Of a stretch of 49,094 nucleotides of DNA, positions 41,409 to 49,094 are shown in pieces. The stretch spans positions 1 through 49,094 of the forward strand of contig NZ_JACIEK010000021.1 in the NCBI RefSeq assembly GCF_014196835.1, written 5' to 3'. This DNA comes from Aureimonas pseudogalii. Lineage in GTDB: Bacteria; Pseudomonadota; Alphaproteobacteria; Rhizobiales; Rhizobiaceae. A program made the position numbers and the translations under genes. The stretch's first letter is position 1. Each line of letters opens with the position of its first letter. The notes under the pieces were generated by a model. That model searched no databases. It saw only the letters and a list, made by a program, of their open reading frames with translations, and was not told the DNA's origin.

Positions 41409-42917
41409 ATGCAGGCTACCGGAAGCGCCGACAGCGCTCACGTCATCGGAACCGTGGACGCCCGCCTCTACGGCTCGTTCGTGGAGCATCTCGGCCGGGC
41501 GGTCTACACCGGCATCTACGAGCCAGATCACCCGACGGCCAATGCCAACGGCATGCGCCAGGACGTCATCGATCTCGTGCGCGAACTCGAGGTGCCGATC
41601 GTGCGATATCCCGGCGGGAACTTCGTCTCGGCCTACAATTGGGAAGACGGCATCGGCCCCCGGGAAGACCGCCCGGTGCGCCTCGATCTCGCCTGGCACA
41701 CGGCGGAATCGAACCAGGTCGGCATCCACGAATTCGCGGATTGGGCGACGGCGGCGAACACGGAGATGATGCTGGCGGTCAACCTCGGCTCGCGCGGCCT
41801 CGATGAGGCCCGAGCCCTTCTCGAATACGTCAATCATCCCGGCGGCACCCATTGGTCGGACCTGCGGCGCACGAACGGGCGCGAAGAGCCCTGGAACGTC
41901 AAGATGTGGTGCCTCGGCAACGAGATGGACGGACCCTGGCAGATCGGCCAGAAGACCGCCGAGGAATATGGCCGCATCGCCTTCGAAACGGCCAAAGCCA
42001 TGCGCGCCTTCGACAACTCGCTGGAGCTCGTCGTCTGCGGTTCCTCGACGCCGAACATGCCGACCTATCCCGCCTGGGAAGCCACCGTTCTCGACTACAC
42101 GTACGATTCCGTCGATTACATCAGCCTGCATATGTATTTCGAGAATCATGCCGGAGACACGGCTCGGTATCTCGCGCAGAACGCCCGCCTCGACGATTAT
42201 ATCCAGACCGTCGCCGGCGTCATCACCTACACTAAGGCCAAGAAGCGCTCCAAGAAGGACATCTACATCAGCTTCGATGAATGGAACGTCTGGTACCATT
42301 CGAAGGAAGCCGACAAGACCATCCTGGAAGGGCATGACGGCTGGCCGCATGCACCCGCGCTTCTGGAGGACGTCTACAATTTCGAGGACGTGCTGCAGGT
42401 CGGCTGCATCATCAACACGTTCATCCGACGCTGCGATGTCGTAAAGGTCGCCTGCCTGGCGCAGCTCGTGAACGTCATCGCCCCGATCATGACCGTCCCC
42501 GGCGGGCCGGCCTGGCGTCAGACGACCTTCTATCCCTATCTCTACGCCTCGAAGTTCGGGCGCGGCAAAGCGCTGCGGCTCGTCGTCGACGTCCCGGCCT
42601 ATGCGACCGACTTCGCCGAAACGGTTCCCTATCTCGACGTCGCGGCGGTCGAGAGCGACAGCGACGGCGCGCTCACCTTCTTCATCGTCAACCGTCACCC
42701 GACGGAGACGATCGATCTCGACCTCTCGGTGCAAGGGTTCGGCGAGCGGCGGGTCGTCGCCGACAAGGTGATCGCCGGGCACGATCTGCGCGCCGTCAAC
42801 GGCCCCGACGGACAGCCGGTGGAGCCCGCCGACGGCACGGGCGTCGGCGTGACGGACGGCCGTCTCCAGGGCTCGATCGCGCCGCTGAGCTACCGGATGA
42901 TCCGGCTCGGCGCGTAA
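41409..42917 (+). CDS. abfA: GH51 alpha-L-arabinofuranosidase
   Basis: The 502-residue protein has the GH51 features IGTVDARLYGSFVEHLGRAV, VPIVRYPGGNFVSAYNWEDG, acid/base Glu172 in GNEMDGPWQ and nucleophile Glu291 in SFDEWNVWY, with a C-terminal beta-sandwich. There is no signal peptide, so it acts in the cytoplasm, releasing arabinose from short arabino-oligosaccharides brought in by the ABC importer encoded downstream. A GGGAG ribosome site precedes the ATG. Confidence 0.93.
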   Translation: MQATGSADSAHVIGTVDARLYGSFVEHLGRAVYTGIYEPDHPTANANGMRQDVIDLVRELEVPIVRYPGGNFVSAYNWEDGIGPREDRPVRLDLAWHTAESNQVGIHEFADWATAANTEMMLAVNLGSRGLDEARALLEYVNHPGGTHWSDLRRTNGREEPWNVKMWCLGNEMDGPWQIGQKTAEEYGRIAFETAKAMRAFDNSLELVVCGSSTPNMPTYPAWEATVLDYTYDSVDYISLHMYFENHAGDTARYLAQNARLDDYIQTVAGVITYTKAKKRSKKDIYISFDEWNVWYHSKEADKTILEGHDGWPHAPALLEDVYNFEDVLQVGCIINTFIRRCDVVKVACLAQLVNVIAPIMTVPGGPAWRQTTFYPYLYASKFGRGKALRLVVDVPAYATDFAETVPYLDVAAVESDSDGALTFFIVNRHPTETIDLDLSVQGFGERRVVADKVIAGHDLRAVNGPDGQPVEPADGTGVGVTDGRLQGSIAPLSYRMIRLGA

Positions 42918-42946
42918 AGGCCGAGATACGGCAGGAAAGGGAGACC

Positions 42947-44044
<1,098 letters not shown>

Positions 44045-44045
44045 G

Positions 44046-44921
44046 ATGGCCGAAAGCTATAGCCGCAGCCGCTGGACGAACGGGCTCTTCACCCTTCCCT
44101 ACCTCCTCGTCTTCTCGGCGCTTCTGGTGTTTCCGCTGGGGTGGAGCATCTGGCTGAGTCTTCACAAGGTGGATCTGTTCGGCCCCGGCCGCTTCGTCGG
44201 CCTTGCCAACTACGCCCGCGTCCTGTCCGACCCGATCTTCCTCCAGGCGCTCTGGAACACCATCGTCTTCGTCGCGCTGAGTGTTCCAGCCCTCGTCGCG
44301 CTCGGCCTCTTTCTCGCCCTGGCGCTCAACCGGACGACCCGCCTCACCGCGTTCCTGCGCGGCGTCTTCTTTTCCTCCTCGGTCCTGTCGGTCACGATCG
44401 TCACGCTGCTCTGGCGTTTCGTCTTCATTCCGGGCGACGGGCTTCTGGCGGTGGTCATGCGCCAGATCGGGATCGAGCCAGCGAACTTCCTGTCCACGAG
44501 CGGCTGGTCGCTCTTCGCCGTCGGCGTGGCGACCGTCTGGTGGTGCCTCGGCCTGCCGATGATGCTGTTCCTGGCGGCTCTGCAGCAGATCCCGGACGAT
44601 CTCTACGAGGCCGCCGCCTTGGACAATGCCAGCCCGTGGCGCGTGCTGGTCAAGATCACGCTGCCGTCGATCGCCCGCACGATCATGCTCGTCGCGGTGA
44701 TTCAGATCGTGCTGCAGTTCCAGCTTTTCGGCCAGGCGCAGCTGATGACCAAGGGCGGGCCCAATGGCACCTCGCGTCCGCTCGTCATGTACATCTACGA
44801 GACCGGCTTCGTTCGCTGGGACGTCGGCAAGGGAGCGGCCGCCTCGCAGTTCCTCTTCCTCATCATCCTCTGCGCGGCGCTGATTCAGTACGTTGTATCC
44901 ATGCGAAAGCAGGAGAGCTGA
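44046..44921 (+). CDS. Sugar ABC importer permease (MalF/UgpA type)
   Basis: The 291-residue membrane protein has six predicted helices, a first segment LPYLLVFSALLVFPLGWSIW and the EAA loop EAAALDNASPWRVLVKITLP. The start ATG lies directly after the ATPase stop. It pairs with the next permease to form the translocation channel. Confidence 0.92.
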   Translation: MAESYSRSRWTNGLFTLPYLLVFSALLVFPLGWSIWLSLHKVDLFGPGRFVGLANYARVLSDPIFLQALWNTIVFVALSVPALVALGLFLALALNRTTRLTAFLRGVFFSSSVLSVTIVTLLWRFVFIPGDGLLAVVMRQIGIEPANFLSTSGWSLFAVGVATVWWCLGLPMMLFLAALQQIPDDLYEAAALDNASPWRVLVKITLPSIARTIMLVAVIQIVLQFQLFGQAQLMTKGGPNGTSRPLVMYIYETGFVRWDVGKGAAASQFLFLIILCAALIQYVVSMRKQES

Positions 44922-44922
44922 G

Positions 44923-45786
44923 ATGGCCGCTCCCTCGATGTCGGCTCCCTTATCCGACTCCTCTCCCGTCACGGCGCCGAACCGCACCTTGCTCGGCATC
45001 GCCATCGTCCTGGCCATCCTGATGATGGTGCCGCTGCTCTGGCTCGTCGGCCTGTCGATCAAGGACAATGGCGAGCTGATGCTGGGAACGGAAGCGGTCT
45101 TCCAGGCGCCCTACACGGTCGTCAACTTCGCCAACATCCTTCGCTCCTCGGCCGTCTTCGGCTGGCTCCTCAACAGCTTCGTGGTGGCGGTCGGACAGAC
45201 GATCGGCGTCCTCACGCTGTCCTCGCTTGCCGGCTACGCCTTCGCGCGGCTGGAATTTCCGTTCCGGCGGGCGCTCTTCGTCATCGTGCTTTTCGGCCTC
45301 GCCGTGCCCGAGCAGGCTGTGATCATCGCCCGCCACCAGATGTTCAACTGGATGAGCCTGCACAACACCTATCTCGGCCTCATGCTGCCGGGCATGTCCT
45401 CCGCCTTCGGCGTCTTCCTCATGACGCAGTTCTTCCGGGCGATCCCCAAGGAGATCGACGAGGCGGCGCTGCTCGACAACGCATCGCCGTTCAAGATCTT
45501 CTGGAAGATCATGCTGCCGCTGACGTTGCCGGCGCAGGCGACGCTCGGGATCTTCACCTTCCTCCAGGGATGGAACGACTATTGGTGGCCGCTGATCTCC
45601 GCCACCAAGCCGGAAATGTACACGGTGACGATCGGCATCGCTTCGACCCAGGTCAACTTCGCACAGAGCGAGGGGCTCGGCTTCTTGGCTGCCCAGGCCG
45701 TCTTCGCCAGCCTGCCGGTCCTCATCGTCTACCTCGTCTTCCAACGCAATATCGTCACCGCCGTTTCGGGCGGCGCCGTCAAGTAG
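44923..45786 (+). CDS. Sugar ABC importer permease (MalG/UgpE type)
   Basis: The 287-residue membrane protein has a first helix (LGIAIVLAILMMVPLLWLVG), LNSFVVAVGQTIGVLTLSSL, and the EAA loop DEAALLDNASPFKIFWKIML. The ATG is 1 bp after the stop of the upstream permease gene. It is the second half of the channel. A 79-bp gap then precedes the binding-protein gene. Confidence 0.92.
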   Translation: MAAPSMSAPLSDSSPVTAPNRTLLGIAIVLAILMMVPLLWLVGLSIKDNGELMLGTEAVFQAPYTVVNFANILRSSAVFGWLLNSFVVAVGQTIGVLTLSSLAGYAFARLEFPFRRALFVIVLFGLAVPEQAVIIARHQMFNWMSLHNTYLGLMLPGMSSAFGVFLMTQFFRAIPKEIDEAALLDNASPFKIFWKIMLPLTLPAQATLGIFTFLQGWNDYWWPLISATKPEMYTVTIGIASTQVNFAQSEGLGFLAAQAVFASLPVLIVYLVFQRNIVTAVSGGAVK

Positions 45787-45865
45787 TCACGCGAGCGGCC
45801 TGGGAGGACTTGGCCGCTTCGGGTCGAACCGGGGCAATCCTGCCCTGAAAGGGAGGGTATATTCC

Positions 45866-47176
45866 ATGCGTAACTGGTTGCTCAGCACCACTGCCGTTCT
45901 CGCGATGTCGATCGGCGGCGCCGCGCAGGCGCAGACCACGATCAACCTCCAGCGCTTCTTCGGCGCCTGCGAGGCGGAGTATGGAACGTCGACGGACGTC
46001 ACCGCCGCCGTCGGCGAATGCGGCATCATGACGTCGCTCGTCAACGCCTTCGAAAAATCCAATCCCGACATCGACGTCGAGGTCGTGACCGTGGAATGGC
46101 CGGGCTACGACCAGCTCAACGCCCAGCTCGCCTCGAATGCCGCGCCGGACGTGGTGTCCATGCATTATTCCGTGATCTCGGACTACCAGTCGCGCGGTCT
46201 TCTCGACCCGATCGACGAATTTCTCGCCAAGGAAGGCGTCACCCCGGACAAGTTCAGCGACGCGTCCCGCGCCGGCGTCACCCGCGACGGCCAGCTCTTC
46301 GGTCTGCCCTTCGACAACTGGACGCTCCTGTTCCACGTCAATCTCAATCTCATGAAGCAGGCCGGGCTCGTCAACGCGGATGGAACGCCGGTCCTGCCGC
46401 GATCGACCGACGAGCTTCTCGCACAGGCCAGACAGTTCAAGGAGAAGACGGGGAAGCCCTATCTCATTCAGGGTCTCGGGACCAATGTCGAGAACTACAC
46501 ACGGCTTTTCTACACGTTGCTCCAGCAACAGAATGTCAGCGCCTTCGACGGCGCGACCAAGGCCAATCTCGTCACGCCGGAGGCCAAAGCCGTCGTCGAA
46601 TTGATGAAGAGCCTGCGCGACGAGGGCCTGACGACGGACGACATCGACTACACGGCGGCCGTCACCGCCTTTCCCCATGGCGATGGCGGCATCGCGGTGA
46701 ACGGCACCTGGCTGATCGGCGACTACGTCGCGGAATCCGAGAAGAAGGGCTCCCCGCTGGAGAGCGGCTACACCGTCTATCCCGTGCCGCAGCTCTTCCC
46801 CGGCCGCGACGCCTCCTATGTCGACGGGCACGGCTGGGTCCTGCCGCACAAGGAGCGCACGCCCGAGCAGGCCGCCGCGATCGGCAAGCTCCTCAAATAT
46901 CTCTACGAGAACGATTTCCAGTGGGCCCGCACGGGACACCTGCCGGCTGCCAAGGCGGTGTTCGACATGGCGGAGTTCAAGTCGCTGCCGTATCGCGACA
47001 ACATCGCGAAGATCGCCACGACCGGCCAGCCGCTGCCACCCGAAATCCGCCGGCAGTTCGCCATTCAAAGCATCATCGGCGAGGAAGTCGGAGCGGCCGT
47101 CAAAGGCTACAAGTCGACCGACGAGGCCCTCGCCACCGCTCAAACCCGCGTCGACGAAGTGCTGAACGATCTCTGA
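45866..47176 (+). CDS. Sugar-binding periplasmic protein (SBP family 1)
   Basis: The 436-residue protein has a signal peptide (MRNWLLSTTAVLAMSIGGAA, cleavage at AQA) and family-1 features such as FEKSNPDIDVEVVTVEWPGY, APDVVSMHYSVISDY and GLPFDNWTLLFHVNLNLMKQ. It is the receptor of the importer, presumably for arabinose or arabino-oligosaccharides given the GH51 enzyme in the operon. An AAAGGGAGGG ribosome site precedes the ATG. The operon ends after it at a strong terminator. Confidence 0.92.
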   Translation: MRNWLLSTTAVLAMSIGGAAQAQTTINLQRFFGACEAEYGTSTDVTAAVGECGIMTSLVNAFEKSNPDIDVEVVTVEWPGYDQLNAQLASNAAPDVVSMHYSVISDYQSRGLLDPIDEFLAKEGVTPDKFSDASRAGVTRDGQLFGLPFDNWTLLFHVNLNLMKQAGLVNADGTPVLPRSTDELLAQARQFKEKTGKPYLIQGLGTNVENYTRLFYTLLQQQNVSAFDGATKANLVTPEAKAVVELMKSLRDEGLTTDDIDYTAAVTAFPHGDGGIAVNGTWLIGDYVAESEKKGSPLESGYTVYPVPQLFPGRDASYVDGHGWVLPHKERTPEQAAAIGKLLKYLYENDFQWARTGHLPAAKAVFDMAEFKSLPYRDNIAKIATTGQPLPPEIRRQFAIQSIIGEEVGAAVKGYKSTDEALATAQTRVDEVLNDL

Positions 47177-47335
47177 CGCGAGTTCCATAGGACCTCGAGG
47201 CCGGATCGCTCGATCTGCGATCCGGCGGACCGTCCAAGCTCTTCGTCGAGCGATGGACGTCCTGATCTCCTTCCGGAGCGAGCCTGCCTCCGGTCGATCA
47301 ATCCCCGAGCTTCCTCCTCCCCCGGCTCGGGGGGA

Positions 47336-47373
47336 GAGAGGACGGCGTCGCCGCGCCGTCCTCTCTTCGTTTT
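47336..47373 (+). terminator. Intrinsic terminator of the arabinoside operon
   Basis: Perfect 12-bp arms GAGAGGACGGCG (47336-47347) and its complement (47354-47365) flank a 6-nt loop and are followed by TTCGTTTT. It lies 160 bp past the binding-protein stop. Confidence 0.85.
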
Positions 47374-47450
47374 CAGGCCAACAGAAGAAATGATGGTTCC
47401 TCGTTTTGGTGGACACCTTTGATAAGCCTGTGAAGGCGATGAGGTGTTGA

Positions 47451-47766
47451 ATGACGAAGACGAGGCGGGAGTTATCTCCCGAGTTCAAACGGGAGGCGGT
47501 GGCGCTTCTCGACCGCGGCGATCGGCCGTTGATGCAGGTGGCGACGGAGTTGGGCATTTCGCCCTCGATGTTGCGGACCTGGCGCCGGGTGGTTCATGGC
47601 GGCCCGCCGCGAGCGAGGTCGGCGACGCCGGGGGTGGCGCCGCTGCCTTCGGCGATGCCCTCACTGGGGGACCAGGCCTCGGAGATCTCGCGGCTGAAGC
47701 GTGAGCTCGATCGAACGCGCATGGAGCGCGACGTGCTAAAAAAAGCGATCGGCATCTTCGCGGAGG
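47451..47766 (+). pseudogene. IS3-family orfA, truncated at its 3' end
   Basis: About 105 residues remain, with the helix-turn-helix MTKTRRELSPEFKREAVALL, MQVATELGISPSMLRTWRRV and the leucine-zipper part RLKRELDRTRMERDVLKKAI. The frame then runs directly into an IS6100-like end at 47767, losing the last few codons and the whole orfB. The left part of the IS end appears to lie around 47390-47430. Confidence 0.8.
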
Positions 47767-47783
47767 GGCTCTGTTGCAAAGAT
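47767..47783 (+). repeat. Solitary IS6100-like terminal sequence
   Basis: GGCTCTGTTGCAAAGAT matches the terminal repeat of IS6100-type IS6-family elements. No IS6 transposase follows; LysR-coding sequence begins about 19 bp later. It is a scar at the junction between the truncated IS3 orfA and the lysR region. Confidence 0.65.
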
Positions 47784-47801
47784 TTTTCGGCTGTCGGAAA
47801 G

Positions 47802-48689
47802 TTAGGATTTCTGCGAATCTGCGGCAGCTTCGGAAACCAGCCAATTCCGAAAGTGGGTGACTGTCGATCGCTGCAATGCTTCGGCCGTGCTGACCGCGTA
47901 GTAGGCGAAGTTTGTCGGCCACTGGATCGAGATGGGCCGCACGAGACGGCCGGTGCGCAAATCGTCGTCCGCATAGGTGTCTCGCACCAGCGCAAGCCCT
48001 TGCCCTGTAGAGGCCGCTTTTACTATCAGATGGTCGTCGGAGAAGGATGGGCCGGAGAGCTGTGCGGAGACCTTCACTCCATGCGCCTCGAACCACAACC
48101 GCCAGTCAGCCCGGTCCATGTCATGCAGCAGCGGAAACGCAAGGCAATCGGCCGGGGTTTCGATCACGGCACGCCCATGGAGCAATGACGGGCTGGCAAC
48201 GACGATCAGCTCCGGCGCGATTAGTGGCACGGCGGCGAGACCGGGGTAATCTCCAAGCCCGTGCCGGATCGCCATATCAACCGGCTCGCGTTTCAGATCG
48301 ACAACGCGGCTGTCCGTTTCCAACTCGATATCGACATGGGGATGCAGCTTCGTAAAGCGGGGCAAGCGCGGCACCAGCCAGTTGGCGGCGAAGGATGCCA
48401 TCGTGCTCACCCTGACGCGACGGGTCGATGGTCTTTCCAGTTTGCGCCGTGCATCTTCGATCTGGCGGAACGGCTCGTCCAGCGTGGCGAACAGCGATTG
48501 CCCTGCGTCGCTCAACGTCACTCCTGTCGATGTTCGGAGAAACAGTCGGTATCCTGCCAGCTCTTCCAACTCGCGTACGCGCTGGCTGATCGCTCCCGGC
48601 GTTAGCGACAGCGTGAGCGCAGCCTCACGCATCCGTCCTGATCGGGCAACGGCGACGAAGGTTTCCAGCAAGGTCAACGGTATGGCCAT
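47802..48689 (-). CDS. LysR-family transcriptional regulator
   Basis: The 295-residue protein has the N-terminal LysR helix-turn-helix (LLETFVAVARSGRMREAALT, LSLTPGAISQRVRELEELAG, YRLFLRTSTGVTLSDAG) and a C-terminal effector domain with DMAIRHGLGDYPGLAAVPLI, resembling GcvA-type regulators. I place the start at the ATG at 48689; an ATG two codons upstream overlaps the palindrome. It is divergent from an MFS transporter gene and probably regulates it. Confidence 0.9.
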   Translation of the reverse strand: MAIPLTLLETFVAVARSGRMREAALTLSLTPGAISQRVRELEELAGYRLFLRTSTGVTLSDAGQSLFATLDEPFRQIEDARRKLERPSTRRVRVSTMASFAANWLVPRLPRFTKLHPHVDIELETDSRVVDLKREPVDMAIRHGLGDYPGLAAVPLIAPELIVVASPSLLHGRAVIETPADCLAFPLLHDMDRADWRLWFEAHGVKVSAQLSGPSFSDDHLIVKAASTGQGLALVRDTYADDDLRTGRLVRPISIQWPTNFAYYAVSTAEALQRSTVTHFRNWLVSEAAADSQKS

Positions 48690-48693
48690 GACC

Positions 48694-48714
48694 ATGTTTA
48701 GCACAGCTAAACAT
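48694..48714. promoter_or_regulatory. Palindromic LysR operator candidate
   Basis: 9-bp arms ATGTTTAGC and GCTAAACAT flank ACA, and the core fits the T-N11-A rule of LysR binding sites. It touches the lysR start and lies 72 bp before the divergent MFS gene. Binding at this place would allow autorepression and control of the transporter. Confidence 0.65.
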
Positions 48715-48786
48715 AAGAGGTAGAACCATCGTTTGCCGGACTGCGCGCGCTCACGGAGTGTTCCTCCGAGCAATCCGGAGAATTTC

Positions 48787-49094
48787 ATGAGCGCGAAGCC
48801 ATCACCCACATCAATTCTGCAATGGACGGTCGTCGCCTTCGGCTTTCTAGCCCTTTCGCTGGCCTTCTCAGCCCGCGCTACGCTCGGCCTCGTCATGCCG
48901 ATCTGGTCACAGGAATTGGGCTGGTCGCGCAGCTTCGTTTCGGGATCGGCGGCGGCAGCACTGCTGGTCATGGCGGCAGTTGCCCCTTTCGCCGGTCGTC
49001 TGGTTGATCGGCATGGCGTGCGAGCAACGCTCGCCCTTGGTTTGTCGCTCGTTGGTATCGGGTGCCTGATCGTCTCCGCGACCAGCAGCGCATA
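48787..49094 (+). CDS. MFS transporter, N-terminal part (continues beyond the window)
   Basis: The frame starts at an ATG at 48787 and is open to the window edge (102 codons). It shows a first helix (WTVVAFGFLALSLAFSARAT), then LVMPIWSQELGWSRSFVSGS, and the MFS loop 2-3 signature GRLVDRHGVRATLALG. The substrate is unknown. It is divergent from the LysR gene. Confidence 0.8.
   Translation, partial: MSAKPSPTSILQWTVVAFGFLALSLAFSARATLGLVMPIWSQELGWSRSFVSGSAAAALLVMAAVAPFAGRLVDRHGVRATLALGLSLVGIGCLIVSATSSA

Overview
This window looks like part of a large plasmid, or plasmid-derived replicon, of an alphaproteobacterium of the Hyphomicrobiales (rhizobial) type. The grounds are high GC outside a few AT-rich islands, RepA/RepB partition proteins of the repABC type, a Ti-plasmid-style transfer block (TraA relaxase divergent from a TraD-like protein and TraG, with a candidate oriT between them), and ABC-transporter-based catabolic operons typical of plant-associated rhizobia. 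The genus cannot be fixed from the sequence alone.

Layout, left to right. 1-1.3 kb: the end of a DnaQ-type exonuclease gene and a decayed IS701 transposase. 1.4-13.5 kb: a catabolic island with a divergent GntR/FCD regulator, pxpA, a fused pxpB-pxpC, a biotin carboxylase-carrier protein, a complete dipeptide-type ABC importer (fused two-domain ATPase, binding protein, two permeases) and an M14-like peptidase. Together these suggest import and trimming of small, possibly pyroglutamyl-blocked, peptides followed by ring opening. 13.8-16.7 kb: stacked insertion sequences, including an ISL3 element with perfect ends and 8-bp target duplications but an amber codon in its transposase. 17.2-21.1 kb: the replicon (repA-repB on the minus strand; an RHH regulator and a winged-helix Rep-like protein on the plus strand). 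21.3-25.5 kb: accessory genes (DUF1294, a HicBA toxin-antitoxin locus with an xre remnant, a broken tyrosine recombinase, DUF4262, GNAT).

25.7-38.5 kb is the transfer region. A tightly overlapping five-gene minus-strand operon (26.1-31.2 kb) encodes a VirD4-like coupling ATPase, a single-pass membrane protein, a membrane-anchored ClpA/B-like AAA+ ATPase and two exported or envelope proteins. The conventional traG-traD/oriT/traA block follows at 33.5-38.5 kb. No mating-pair (trb/virB) genes are in the window, so self-transfer cannot be judged.

38.5-39.7 kb holds a second toxin-antitoxin locus (RelE/HigB-type toxin plus XRE antitoxin). Like the HicBA locus 16.6 kb away, it has the same 66-67-bp palindromic repeat on its left and the 3' end of the same recombinase gene on its right: a repeated 'palindrome - TA operon - integrase 3' end' layout with different TA genes inside. 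40.4-47.4 kb is an arabinan/arabinoside utilisation operon (ArsR-like regulator, GH51 arabinofuranosidase, sugar ABC importer) closed by a strong terminator. The window ends with a truncated IS3 orfA fused to an IS6100-like end, a LysR regulator and a divergent MFS transporter that runs off the edge.
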